The notes beneath the pieces are model-generated. The model did no database searches and was not told the origin of the DNA. It saw only the letters and a program-made list of their open reading frames with translations. From NCBI GenBank assembly GCA_937988735.1, contig CALKHQ010000129.1, positions 1 through 10,574 of the forward strand: a stretch of DNA of 10,574 bases. The letters are read 5' to 3'. A program made the translations under genes and the position numbers. This stretch comes from an uncultured Alphaproteobacteria bacterium. Lineage in GTDB: Bacteria; Pseudomonadota; Alphaproteobacteria; CALKHQ01. Positions 1 to 5,522 of the stretch are shown here, piece after piece; position 1 is the first letter of the stretch; each line of letters starts with the position of its first letter.

Positions 1-87
1 CGATTTGGCCTTCTCCACCGCGTCCATCGCCAGCGCACGGATGGCGTTGGCCATCTCCGCATGGGTAGCCTCGGCCGATGCCGTCAT
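1..87 (-). CDS. tkt: Transketolase, N-terminal fragment (cut by left edge)
   Basis: Only the first 29 codons are in the window and the rest lies beyond the left edge. The peptide begins MTASAEATHAEMANAIRALA and continues MDAVEKAKS. This matches the start of bacterial transketolases, where M-A-N-A-I-R-x-L-x-M-D-A-V-x-x-A-x-S leads into the G-H-P-G motif of the thiamine-diphosphate domain (that motif would begin with the next codon). Transketolase is a cytoplasmic enzyme of the non-oxidative pentose phosphate and Calvin cycles and moves two-carbon units between sugar phosphates. The ATG at 87-85 is chosen because an ATG five bases upstream (92-90) hits a stop after one more codon. A weak GAGGG-like ribosome site precedes it. 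It lies 88 bases downstream of rpsA on the same strand. The identification rests on a short stretch, but a distinctive one. Confidence 0.82.
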   Translation of the reverse strand, partial: MTASAEATHAEMANAIRALAMDAVEKAKS

Positions 88-114
88 GTCATGCCCTCGA
101 CTCTGGGATAGGTC

Positions 115-138
115 GGGCCGGAGCCGCGGCTCCGGCCC
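115..138 (-). terminator. 24-base perfect palindrome between rpsA and tkt
   Basis: Positions 115-138 are a perfect inverted repeat: GGGCCGGAGCCG followed by its exact complement. On the minus strand it lies about 40 bases past the rpsA stop and about 28 bases before the tkt start. It could fold into a very stable GC hairpin. No T-tract follows it on the minus strand (the next bases read GACCTATCCC), so it is not a textbook intrinsic terminator. It could act as a 3'-end stabiliser, attenuate read-through into tkt, or be a DNA operator. The structure is seen directly; the role is inferred. Confidence 0.4.
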
Positions 139-152
139 GTTTCGGCGGGTCG

Positions 153-173
153 GGAAGCGGTCGTCCCGCTTCC
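153..173 (-). terminator. Hairpin just after the rpsA stop codon
   Basis: GGAAGCGG (153-160) and CCGCTTCC (166-173) form an exact 8-bp stem with a 5-base loop, starting two bases after the rpsA stop codon on the minus strand. No T-run follows, so classical Rho-independent termination is doubtful. Its position fits a 3' hairpin that protects the rpsA mRNA or pauses polymerase, together with the palindrome at 115-138. Confidence 0.4.
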
Positions 174-175
174 GG

Positions 176-1885
176 TCAGTCCTTCTTCTCTTCCTGCCGG
201 CTCAGGGCCGCACCGAGGATGTCGCCAAGGGTGGCGCCGCTGTCGGAGGAACCGTACTGCTCCATCGCCGCCTTGTCCTCCTCGACCTCGCGCGCCTTGA
301 TCGACAGCATGATCCGGCGGCCGCTGCGGTCGATCTGGATGACCTTGGCATCCAGCTTCTCACCGACCGCGAAGCGGTCCGGCCGCTGCTCGGAGCGGTC
401 GCGGGCGAGGTCGGACTTGCGGATCACGCCGGTGGCGCCGTCGGCCAGCGTCACCTCGATCGCGTTCTCGAGCACGGCGCTCACGGTGCCGGTGACGATC
501 TGGCCCTTCTTGATCGAGCCGAGGCTGGCCTCGAAGGGATCATCGGTGAGCTGCTTGATGCCGAGCGAGATGCGCTCCTTCTCGGGATCGATGTCCAGCA
601 CCTTGCACTTCACCACGTCGCCCTTGGCGTAGTCCTTCACCGCCTCGTCGCCGGGCTTGTCCCAGCTCAGGTCGGACAGGTGCACCATGCCGTCGATGTC
701 GCCGGGCAGGCCGACGAACAGGCCGAACTCGGTGATGTTCTTGATCGCGCCCTCGACGACCGAGCCCACCGGATGCGTGCGCCCGAACTCCTCCCACGGG
801 TTGGAGAGGCACTGCTTCAAGCCCAGGCTGATGCGGCGCTTCTGGCTGTCGACGTCCAGCACCATCACCTCGACCTCCTGGCTGGTCGAGACGATCTTGC
901 CCGGATCGACGTTCTTCTTGGTCCAGCTCATCTCGGAGACGTGGACGAGGCCCTCGATGCCCGGCTCCAGCTCCACGAAGGCGCCGTAGTCGGTGATGTT
1001 GGTGACGCGGCCGACGAACTTCGCGCCCACCGGGTACTTCGCCTCGACGCCCTCCCACGGGTCGGCCTCGAGCTGCTTCATGCCGAGGCTGATGCGCTGG
1101 TTCTCCGGGTTGAAGCGGATGACCTGCACCTTCACGGTCTGGCCGATCTGCAGCGCCTCGCTCGGGTGGTTGATGCGACGCCAGGCGATGTCGGTGACGT
1201 GCAGCAGGCCGTCCACACCACCCAGATCGACGAACGCGCCGTAGTCGGTGATGTTCTTGACCACGCCGGTGAGGATCTGGCCCTCGCGCAGGTTGGCGAC
1301 CAGCTCCGAACGCTGCTCGGCCCGGGTCTCCTCCAGCACCGCGCGGCGGGAGACGACGATGTTCCCGCGCGGGCGGTCCATCTTCAGGATCTGGAACGGC
1401 TGCTTCGTGCCCATCAGCGGGGTCACGTCGCGCACCGGGCGGATGTCCACCTGGCTGCCCGGCAGGAAGGCGACGGCGCCGTTCAGGTCGACGGTGAACC
1501 CGCCCTTGACCCGGCCGAAGATGACGCCCTGCACCCGCTCGCCCTTGTTGAACTGCTCCTCGAGTGCGTCCCAGGTCTCCTCGCGCTTGGCCTTCTCGCG
1601 GGAGAGGATGGCCTCGCCCATGCGGTCTTCCATCCGCTCGACGAACACCTCGACCTGGTCGCCGACCTTGAGTTCGGGGATGCGCCCGTCCTCCATGAAC
1701 TCCTTGAGGTCGACGCGGCCTTCCGACTTCAGCCCGACGTCAATGGTCACGGCATCGCTGTCAACGGCGACGATGGTGCCACGGACGACGGCGCCTTCGA
1801 ATACGGCGTCCTCGCCCAGCGTCTCCTCGAGCAGGGCTGCGAAGTCTTCGGTCTCGCGGGTGGCAGTCTGGGGGTCAGGGCTCAT
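176..1885 (-). CDS. rpsA: 30S ribosomal protein S1
   Basis: The protein has 569 residues, the usual length for alphaproteobacterial S1. S1 binds mRNA on the small subunit and helps place leaders with weak Shine-Dalgarno sites. Six S1 (OB-fold) repeats are visible at roughly residues 30-98, 114-182, 200-270, 287-357, 374-444 and 460-531. Repeats 3 and 4 carry the typical NITDYGAFV core (210-218 and 296-304), and repeat 5 has NITEFGLFV. Repeats 3 to 5 end in the RISLGxKQ signature. Repeats 1 and 2 are divergent (GGFTVDLNGAVAFLPGSQVD in repeat 2), as expected for the ribosome-anchoring half, and repeat 6 is the weakest match. The ATG at 1885 has AAGGA six bases upstream. It is the third gene of an aroA-cmk-rpsA run, with a 148-base structured leader after cmk. 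Nothing looks broken. Confidence 0.98.
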   Translation of the reverse strand: MSPDPQTATRETEDFAALLEETLGEDAVFEGAVVRGTIVAVDSDAVTIDVGLKSEGRVDLKEFMEDGRIPELKVGDQVEVFVERMEDRMGEAILSREKAKREETWDALEEQFNKGERVQGVIFGRVKGGFTVDLNGAVAFLPGSQVDIRPVRDVTPLMGTKQPFQILKMDRPRGNIVVSRRAVLEETRAEQRSELVANLREGQILTGVVKNITDYGAFVDLGGVDGLLHVTDIAWRRINHPSEALQIGQTVKVQVIRFNPENQRISLGMKQLEADPWEGVEAKYPVGAKFVGRVTNITDYGAFVELEPGIEGLVHVSEMSWTKKNVDPGKIVSTSQEVEVMVLDVDSQKRRISLGLKQCLSNPWEEFGRTHPVGSVVEGAIKNITEFGLFVGLPGDIDGMVHLSDLSWDKPGDEAVKDYAKGDVVKCKVLDIDPEKERISLGIKQLTDDPFEASLGSIKKGQIVTGTVSAVLENAIEVTLADGATGVIRKSDLARDRSEQRPDRFAVGEKLDAKVIQIDRSGRRIMLSIKAREVEEDKAAMEQYGSSDSGATLGDILGAALSRQEEKKD

Positions 1886-2033
1886 CTGATGTCCTTGGGT
1901 CCGTTAAACTGTGTTCCGGCCAGCCGGTTGGGTCCGGCGGTCTGCCCGGCGGGCGTCTGCCCGCAAGGCCGTTAGCGCGATGGGTGCGCAAGCTACCCCG
2001 CATGCACGCCGCCAGCGCGGCGACTTCGGAGGC
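1886..2033 (-). promoter_or_regulatory. cmk-rpsA intercistronic leader with alternative hairpins
   Basis: This is the 148-base gap between the cmk stop and the rpsA start. Two features stand out. Just after cmk, CGCCGC (2007-2012) and GCGGCG (2017-2022) form a 6-bp stem with a 4-base loop. Nearer rpsA, GCGGGC (1949-1954) pairs with GCCCGC (1959-1964). Around it the 9-mer GTCTGCCCG occurs twice in direct orientation (1940-1948 and 1955-1963). Its two GCCC segments compete for the same GGGC, giving mutually exclusive hairpins. Established knowledge: S1 represses its own translation through its leader in E. coli, but that structure is not known to be shared here. I see no convincing sigma-70 promoter in the gap. 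Whether the gap regulates rpsA is inference. Confidence 0.4.
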
Positions 2034-2705
2034 TCAAGCCCGTGCCGGTTCGGCACCTGGGTTTCCGTCGCCGAGCCTGGATATGGCAATGCGCAGCGCC
2101 GCCGCAAAGGCAGCGTCTGCATCCAGGTCCGTCGTGTCCACCCGGCAGGCGTCTTCAGCCGGCGCCATCGGCGAGACCGCACGCGATGCGTCACGCGCGT
2201 CCCGCTCCTTCATCTCTTGCAGGACGGCCGCGTATATAGCCTCCTCGCCGCGTTCCCGCAACTCGTTCCAGCGCCGTTGCGCGCGAACGGCCACGTCGGC
2301 ATCGATGTAGAGCTTCACCTCGGCGTCCGGACAGATGACGGTTCCGATGTCGCGGCCGTCGAGCACGGCGCCCGGCTTGCCGCCCGGCGGGTGGCGGGCG
2401 AAGGCGCGCTGGACGTCGAGCAGCGCGGCCCGCACCGCCGGGATGGCGGCGACGATCGAGGCCGCCTGGCCGATCCCGTGCTCCAGCAGCCGGGGGTCGT
2501 CGAGGGTTGCGACATCCAGCGCCCGCGCGGCCGCTTCGGCCGCCACCGCATCGTGCAGGTCGGCGCCGGTGTCGATCAGGTCGCGGGCGACGGCGCGGTA
2601 GAGCTTGCCGGTGTCGAGGTGCGCATAGCCGAGGGCGGCGGCGAGCCGCCGGGCGAGCGTTCCCTTGCCCGAGGCGGCGGGGCCGTCGATCGCGACCACC
2701 GGCAT
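2034..2705 (-). CDS. cmk: Cytidylate (CMP/dCMP) kinase
   Basis: The protein has 223 residues, within the family's usual 210-230. It transfers phosphate from ATP to CMP or dCMP in the cytoplasm, feeding CTP and dCTP pools. The P-loop GPAASGKGT spans residues 8-16. It is followed by the substrate-binding DTGKLYRAVA (31-40), the DGRDIGTVI motif (117-125) and the lid/C-terminal pattern RDARDASRAVSPMAPAEDA (168-186), which ends in a VDTTDL segment. This order is that of bacterial Cmk, which carries an NMP-binding insert that other NMP kinases lack. The ATG at 2705 starts two bases after the aroA stop (TGA-CC-ATG), so translation is probably coupled to aroA. The short tail after residue 212 is Gly/Ala/Pro-rich and probably disordered. 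Confidence 0.97.
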   Translation of the reverse strand: MPVVAIDGPAASGKGTLARRLAAALGYAHLDTGKLYRAVARDLIDTGADLHDAVAAEAAARALDVATLDDPRLLEHGIGQAASIVAAIPAVRAALLDVQRAFARHPPGGKPGAVLDGRDIGTVICPDAEVKLYIDADVAVRAQRRWNELRERGEEAIYAAVLQEMKERDARDASRAVSPMAPAEDACRVDTTDLDADAAFAAALRIAISRLGDGNPGAEPARA

Positions 2706-2707
2706 GG

Positions 2708-4051
2708 TCAGGCCGCTGCGGTCGCGTCCACGGCGATGGCAGCGCCCAGCGCGGCCATGCCGTCGGCAAATCCGGGGAAGCTGGTGTCGATCGGCGAGGC
2801 GTCGTCCACCGCGACGGGCTCCGCCGTCACCAGTCCCAGCACCAGGAAGCTCATCGCGATGCGGTGATCAAGCTCGGTCGCGATGGTGGCGCCGCCGGCC
2901 GGCGGGCGGCCGGTGCCGTGGACGATCAGATCGTCGCCCTCGATCTCCACCCGCGCACCACAGGCGGCAAGGCCGGCCGCGGTGATCGCCAGCCGGTCGC
3001 TTTCCTTCACCCGCAGCTCGGCCAGCCCGCGCATCCGCGTCGTCCCCTCGGCGCAGGCCGCGGCGATCGCGAGGATCGGGTATTCGTCGATCATCGAGGG
3101 CGCCCGCTCCGCCGGCACGTCCACGCCCCTGAGCGCGCTGGAAGAGACCACAAGGTCGGCGACCGGCTCGCCACCCACGTCGGACGCATTCTCAAGGCGG
3201 ATATCGGCGCCCATCTCGGCCAGCGTGCGGTAGAGGCCGTCCCGGTGCGGGTTCATGCCCACGGCCGGCAGCCGGATGCTCGACCCCTCGGTGATCAGGG
3301 CCGCCACGGTGGGGAAGGCGGCGGACGACGGGTCGGCCGGCACGGCGACGGCGCGGCCCTTCAGCTCCGGCTGGCCGACAACGGTCACGATCCGGGCCGG
3401 CCCCTCGGCCTCCACCGTCACCGTCGCGCCGAAGTGGCGCAGCATGTTCTCGCTGTGGTCGCGCGACGGCTGCGGCTCGACCACCGTGGTCTCGCCCGGC
3501 GCATTCAATCCGGCGAACAGGATCGCCGACTTGATCTGGGCGGAGGCGACGGGGCTCTCGTAGCGGATCGGCAGCGCATCCTCCGGCCCGGTCACCGCCA
3601 GCGGCAGCAGGCCGCCGCGACGGGTCACGAAGGAGGCGCCCATCCGGCTCAACGGCCCGGTCACCCGCGCCATCGGCCGCTTCACCAGCGAGGCGTCGCC
3701 GGTCATGAAACAGGTGATCGGCTGGCTGGCGACGATGCCGAGCAGCAGGCGGGCGGCGGTACCGGAATTGCCCATGTCCAGCACCTGCGCCGGCTCGCTC
3801 ATCCCGCCGACGCCGACGCCGTGAATGCGCCACAGGCCGTCGGCGCCGCGCACGACCTCGGCGCCCAGCGCCCGCACCGCGGCGGCGGTGGCCAGCACGT
3901 CCTCGCCTTCCAGCAGCCCGCTCACCACCGTCTCGCCGACCGCGAGCGCCCCCAGCATCAGGGCGCGGTGGGAAATGGACTTGTCGCCGGGAACGCGCAG
4001 CGTGCCGGAAAGGCCGCGCGAGCGGCTGGCGCGGAGGGGCTTGGTCTTCAT
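2708..4051 (-). CDS. aroA: 3-phosphoshikimate 1-carboxyvinyltransferase (EPSP synthase, class II)
   Basis: This 447-residue protein is a full-length EPSP synthase. It joins shikimate-3-phosphate and phosphoenolpyruvate, the sixth step of the shikimate pathway to aromatic amino acids. Seen: SGLSGTLRVPGDKSISHRA at 11-30 with catalytic Lys24, TGDASLVKRPMARV (117-130), SAQIKSAILFAGLNAPG (170-186), RAPSMIDEYPILAIAAA with Asp322, and LRVKESDR with Glu350. The wording is much closer to the class II enzyme of Agrobacterium CP4 than to E. coli AroA. However, the loop at 94-98 reads GNSGT, with Gly97 where CP4 has Ala100. The frame stays open upstream to 4996, but that stretch runs antisense to another gene, and the family starts at MKTKPLRAS. 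The ATG at 4051 therefore fits, although its ribosome site (GAAG) is weak. It is first in the aroA-cmk-rpsA run. Confidence 0.97.
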   Translation of the reverse strand: MKTKPLRASRSRGLSGTLRVPGDKSISHRALMLGALAVGETVVSGLLEGEDVLATAAAVRALGAEVVRGADGLWRIHGVGVGGMSEPAQVLDMGNSGTAARLLLGIVASQPITCFMTGDASLVKRPMARVTGPLSRMGASFVTRRGGLLPLAVTGPEDALPIRYESPVASAQIKSAILFAGLNAPGETTVVEPQPSRDHSENMLRHFGATVTVEAEGPARIVTVVGQPELKGRAVAVPADPSSAAFPTVAALITEGSSIRLPAVGMNPHRDGLYRTLAEMGADIRLENASDVGGEPVADLVVSSSALRGVDVPAERAPSMIDEYPILAIAAACAEGTTRMRGLAELRVKESDRLAITAAGLAACGARVEIEGDDLIVHGTGRPPAGGATIATELDHRIAMSFLVLGLVTAEPVAVDDASPIDTSFPGFADGMAALGAAIAVDATAAA

Positions 4052-4096
4052 CGGCTTCGGGTGTCCGCCTGGGTGGTCGCCTGCGGGGCGGACACT

Positions 4097-4125
4097 AGTG
4101 TATTTCCGCCGCGGGGGAAAAGCCC
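4097..4125 (-). promoter_or_regulatory. Candidate aroA promoter
   Basis: On the minus strand TACACT (4102-4097) resembles a -10 box and lies about 45 bases before the aroA start. The hexamer 17 bases upstream (GGGCTT, 4125-4120) is a poor -35 match. The -10 overlaps the ACACTAGTGT palindrome at 4092-4101, so a dimeric regulator bound there would block it. This is a weak prediction. Confidence 0.3.
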
Positions 4126-4172
4126 GCAGTGGGGGTGGTGCCGCGCACGGCTTCCGTACGGGAAATTTGCTT

Positions 4173-4201
4173 TTGACACGGTGCGGACTTCGTGGCAGAC
4201 G
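4173..4201 (+). promoter_or_regulatory. Candidate promoter of the acidic zinc-ribbon gene
   Basis: TTGACA at 4173-4178 is a perfect sigma-70 -35 box in a sequence where such a match is rare by chance. The corresponding -10 (CAGACG at 4196-4201, 17-base spacer) is poor. If it is used, the leader would be about 145 bases long and contain the GGGGCC/GGCCCC stem. The CCGTACGG palindrome at 4154-4161 lies just upstream and could bind a regulator. Confidence 0.33.
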
Positions 4202-4351
4202 CACGGGCCGCATCGAAACCGGGGCCGGGCGCGACCGACGGAAGGCCCCTCGCCAGGACCGTCGGACAGCGGCGTCCCCGGCCGGCCCCGACAGCGCCGG
4301 CGAGCGCGCGATCCGCCGCAGCAACCGTCGCGAAACGCAAGGAGACAAGGC

Positions 4352-4813
4352 GTGGCGAAACCTGAGTGGGGCACGAAGCGTCTGTGCCAGAACTGCCATG
4401 CGCGCTTCTACGACATGCAGAAGACGCCGATCACGTGCCCGGCCTGCGGCACGCTGTTCGATCCGGAGGCCGCCTATCGCAGCCGCCGCGGCCGCGCGGC
4501 GCCGGAGAAGGCCCGGGCCATCTCCGAGGAGACCGAGATCGACGAGGACGACGAGGATCTCGTCACCGAGGACGAGGACGAGGAGGCGGTGCTCGAGGAC
4601 GAGGACGATGATCTCGTGGTCGTCGATGACGAGGACGACGACGCCGCGGTGCTCGACGTCCCGTCCAAGAAGCAGCCGACCCCCGACGACATCGACGATG
4701 ACGACGACCTGCCCGAGGTCGAGGACGACGAGGACGACGACACCTTCGCGATCGACGACGAGGACGAGGACGAGGACGTCGACGGGATCGTGACGCCGGA
4801 CGAAGAGGACTGA
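4352..4813 (+). CDS. Acidic zinc-ribbon protein, FYDLN_acid / TIGR02300 type, unknown function
   Basis: A 153-residue protein in two parts. Residues 1-40 hold a zinc ribbon with paired cysteines C12-x2-C15 and C29-x2-C32 spaced by 13 residues. FYDM (19-22) sits at the place of the FYDLN signature of a conserved alphaproteobacterial family named for it. Residues 41-58 are basic (RSRRGR, then EKAR). From 59 to the end the chain is extremely acidic: 56 of the last 95 residues are Asp or Glu, broken by one small neutral/basic island (VPSKKQPT, 103-110). The start is GTG at 4352, supported by AAGGAG seven bases upstream. There is no signal peptide or membrane segment. The family has no established role as far as I know. 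A ribbon plus acid tail could suit a nucleic-acid mimic, a chaperone or an RNA polymerase partner, but that is speculation. It is divergent from aroA and converges on recX 32 bases away. Confidence 0.88.
   Translation: MAKPEWGTKRLCQNCHARFYDMQKTPITCPACGTLFDPEAAYRSRRGRAAPEKARAISEETEIDEDDEDLVTEDEDEEAVLEDEDDDLVVVDDEDDDAAVLDVPSKKQPTPDDIDDDDDLPEVEDDEDDDTFAIDDEDEDEDVDGIVTPDEED
4528..4810 (+). repeat. Low-complexity GAC/GAG/GAT codon tract
   Basis: The acidic tail is encoded by long runs of GAC, GAG and GAT, giving several near-identical GACGAGGACGA-type stretches (for example near 4540, 4570, 4600, 4630, 4720 and 4760). The coding strand is purine-rich here. Such trinucleotide tracts are prone to in-frame expansion or contraction, so tail length may vary between strains. 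The opposite strand gives a spurious serine-rich frame (4474-4743). Confidence 0.7.
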
Positions 4814-4845
4814 TCCCGTCCGGCAGGCGGCGGAGCCGGCGGCGC

Positions 4846-5403
4846 CTAGAGCGGTCGCCGTTCCGCCAGCACCGCCTCCGCCTCCTCGCGGCCGAGGTCG
4901 ATCGCCCAGGCCGCCAGCGCCGGTGCGAAGCCGGCGCGGGCCAGCGCGGCGATATCCCGCAGCCGGCGCTCGGCCCGCCGCTCCGGCGGCGCCCACGGAC
5001 CGAGCCGGCGGCGCTGGGCATGGCGCAGCGCCGCCCAGCGCTCCCGCTCCTCCCCGCTTCCCGCCTCCAGCTCGGCGACGGCCGCCGCCGCGGCCGCCGC
5101 CGGCACCCCCTTCTCCGCCAGCGTGGCGCGGATGCGCCGCGCCGGCATGCCCTTGCGGTCAAGGCTCGCCGCCTTCATCGCGGCGTATCCGGCATCGTCG
5201 ATCAGCCCGGCCCGCACCAGCGCGGCCACCACCGCCTGCACGCGCTCTGCCGCCGCAGCCGCCGTGTCCGGATCGCCGTCGCCGTGGCGCGCGACCCGCC
5301 GCATCAGCACCCGGCCGACCTGCGCCGCAGTGGCGGCATGGCGCGCGAGGTAGCGCAGCGCGGCGGCCCGCAGCGCGGCCTCGCTCAGCGGATCGTCCGC
5401 CAT
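4846..5403 (-). CDS. recX: RecX family regulatory protein
   Basis: A 185-residue alanine- and arginine-rich protein with the three-helix repeats of RecX. RecX binds RecA filaments and limits their growth, modulating recombination and the SOS response. Seen: the N-terminal LRYLARHAATAAQVGRVLMR (17-36), the central core LIDDAGYAAMKAASLDRKGM (67-86) and PARRIRATLAEKGVP (87-101), where RecX proteins have D-D-x-x-Y-A and R-x-x-G-x-x-x-x-x-I-x-x-x-L-x-x-K-G-V, and a third helical repeat near 145-180. The ATG at 5403 has a strong GGAGGA site three bases upstream. It ends in TAG, 32 bases from the oppositely directed acidic-protein gene, and no clear terminator is visible between them. recA is not adjacent in this window, though the two are neighbours in many bacteria. 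The assignment is by pattern; RecX sequences diverge strongly. Confidence 0.87.
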   Translation of the reverse strand: MADDPLSEAALRAAALRYLARHAATAAQVGRVLMRRVARHGDGDPDTAAAAAERVQAVVAALVRAGLIDDAGYAAMKAASLDRKGMPARRIRATLAEKGVPAAAAAAAVAELEAGSGEERERWAALRHAQRRRLGPWAPPERRAERRLRDIAALARAGFAPALAAWAIDLGREEAEAVLAERRPL

Positions 5404-5470
5404 CGGTCCTCCGCCCGCGGATAGTGGATCCGTTCTCCGTCAGGGGCCGTTGCCAGCATGTCCCTGTCCC

Positions 5471-5500
5471 TTGCCGTCCGCTTCGGAGTGGATTAACTCC
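5471..5500 (+). promoter_or_regulatory. Candidate promoter/operator of the permease pair
   Basis: TTGCCG (5471-5476) and TAACTC (5494-5499) are spaced by 17 bases and loosely match -35 and -10 boxes. An inverted repeat GGAGT-N6-ACTCC (5485-5489 and 5496-5500) overlaps the -10. The recX start faces the other way at 5403, so the 119-base gap should serve both directions. The match is weak and this is only a candidate. Confidence 0.28.
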
Positions 5501-5522
5501 CACCCCACCCTCCGGAGCACCC

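Larger units (their letters stand above)
4052..4351. other. 300-base divergent intergenic region (aroA / acidic zinc-ribbon gene)
   Basis: No gene or tRNA is found here. The region separates the outward-facing starts of aroA (minus) and the acidic zinc-ribbon gene (plus), so it should carry both promoters. Two short perfect palindromes stand out: ACACTAGTGT at 4092-4101 and CCGTACGG at 4154-4161. A GGGGCC/GGCCCC stem (4221-4226 with 4244-4249, 17-base loop) could fold in the leader of the plus-strand gene. The stretch around 4101-4178 is less GC-rich than the rest, as expected for promoters. Small in-frame openings through the region on the minus strand have no recognisable content and overlap the divergent gene. 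Confidence 0.6.

Noticed and set aside
5..1975. A 656-codon open frame on the plus strand
   Set aside because: It is antisense to rpsA. The product is Leu/Asp/His-rich low-complexity sequence, and the S1 repeats are clearly on the other strand.
2507..4351. Long plus-strand frame preceding the acidic zinc-ribbon gene
   Set aside because: It is antisense to aroA and low in information. The real gene begins at the GTG at 4352, which has AAGGAG upstream and matches the family N-terminus.
4201..4351. A tRNA gene upstream of the acidic-protein gene
   Set aside because: I looked for a cloverleaf and a T-arm GTTCRA motif in the divergent region and found neither.
4474..4743. Serine-rich 89-codon minus frame
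   Set aside because: It is the reverse complement of the GAC/GAG/GAT acidic tract and has no other support.
4814..4845. Bidirectional terminator between the convergent acidic-protein gene and recX
   Set aside because: Only a 5-bp CCGGC/GCCGG stem with a 10-base loop is available, and there is no T-run on either strand.
4052..4996. Upstream extension of the aroA frame to 4996
   Set aside because: The extra 315 codons run antisense through the acidic zinc-ribbon gene, and EPSP synthases of this type start close to the MKTKPLRAS segment.
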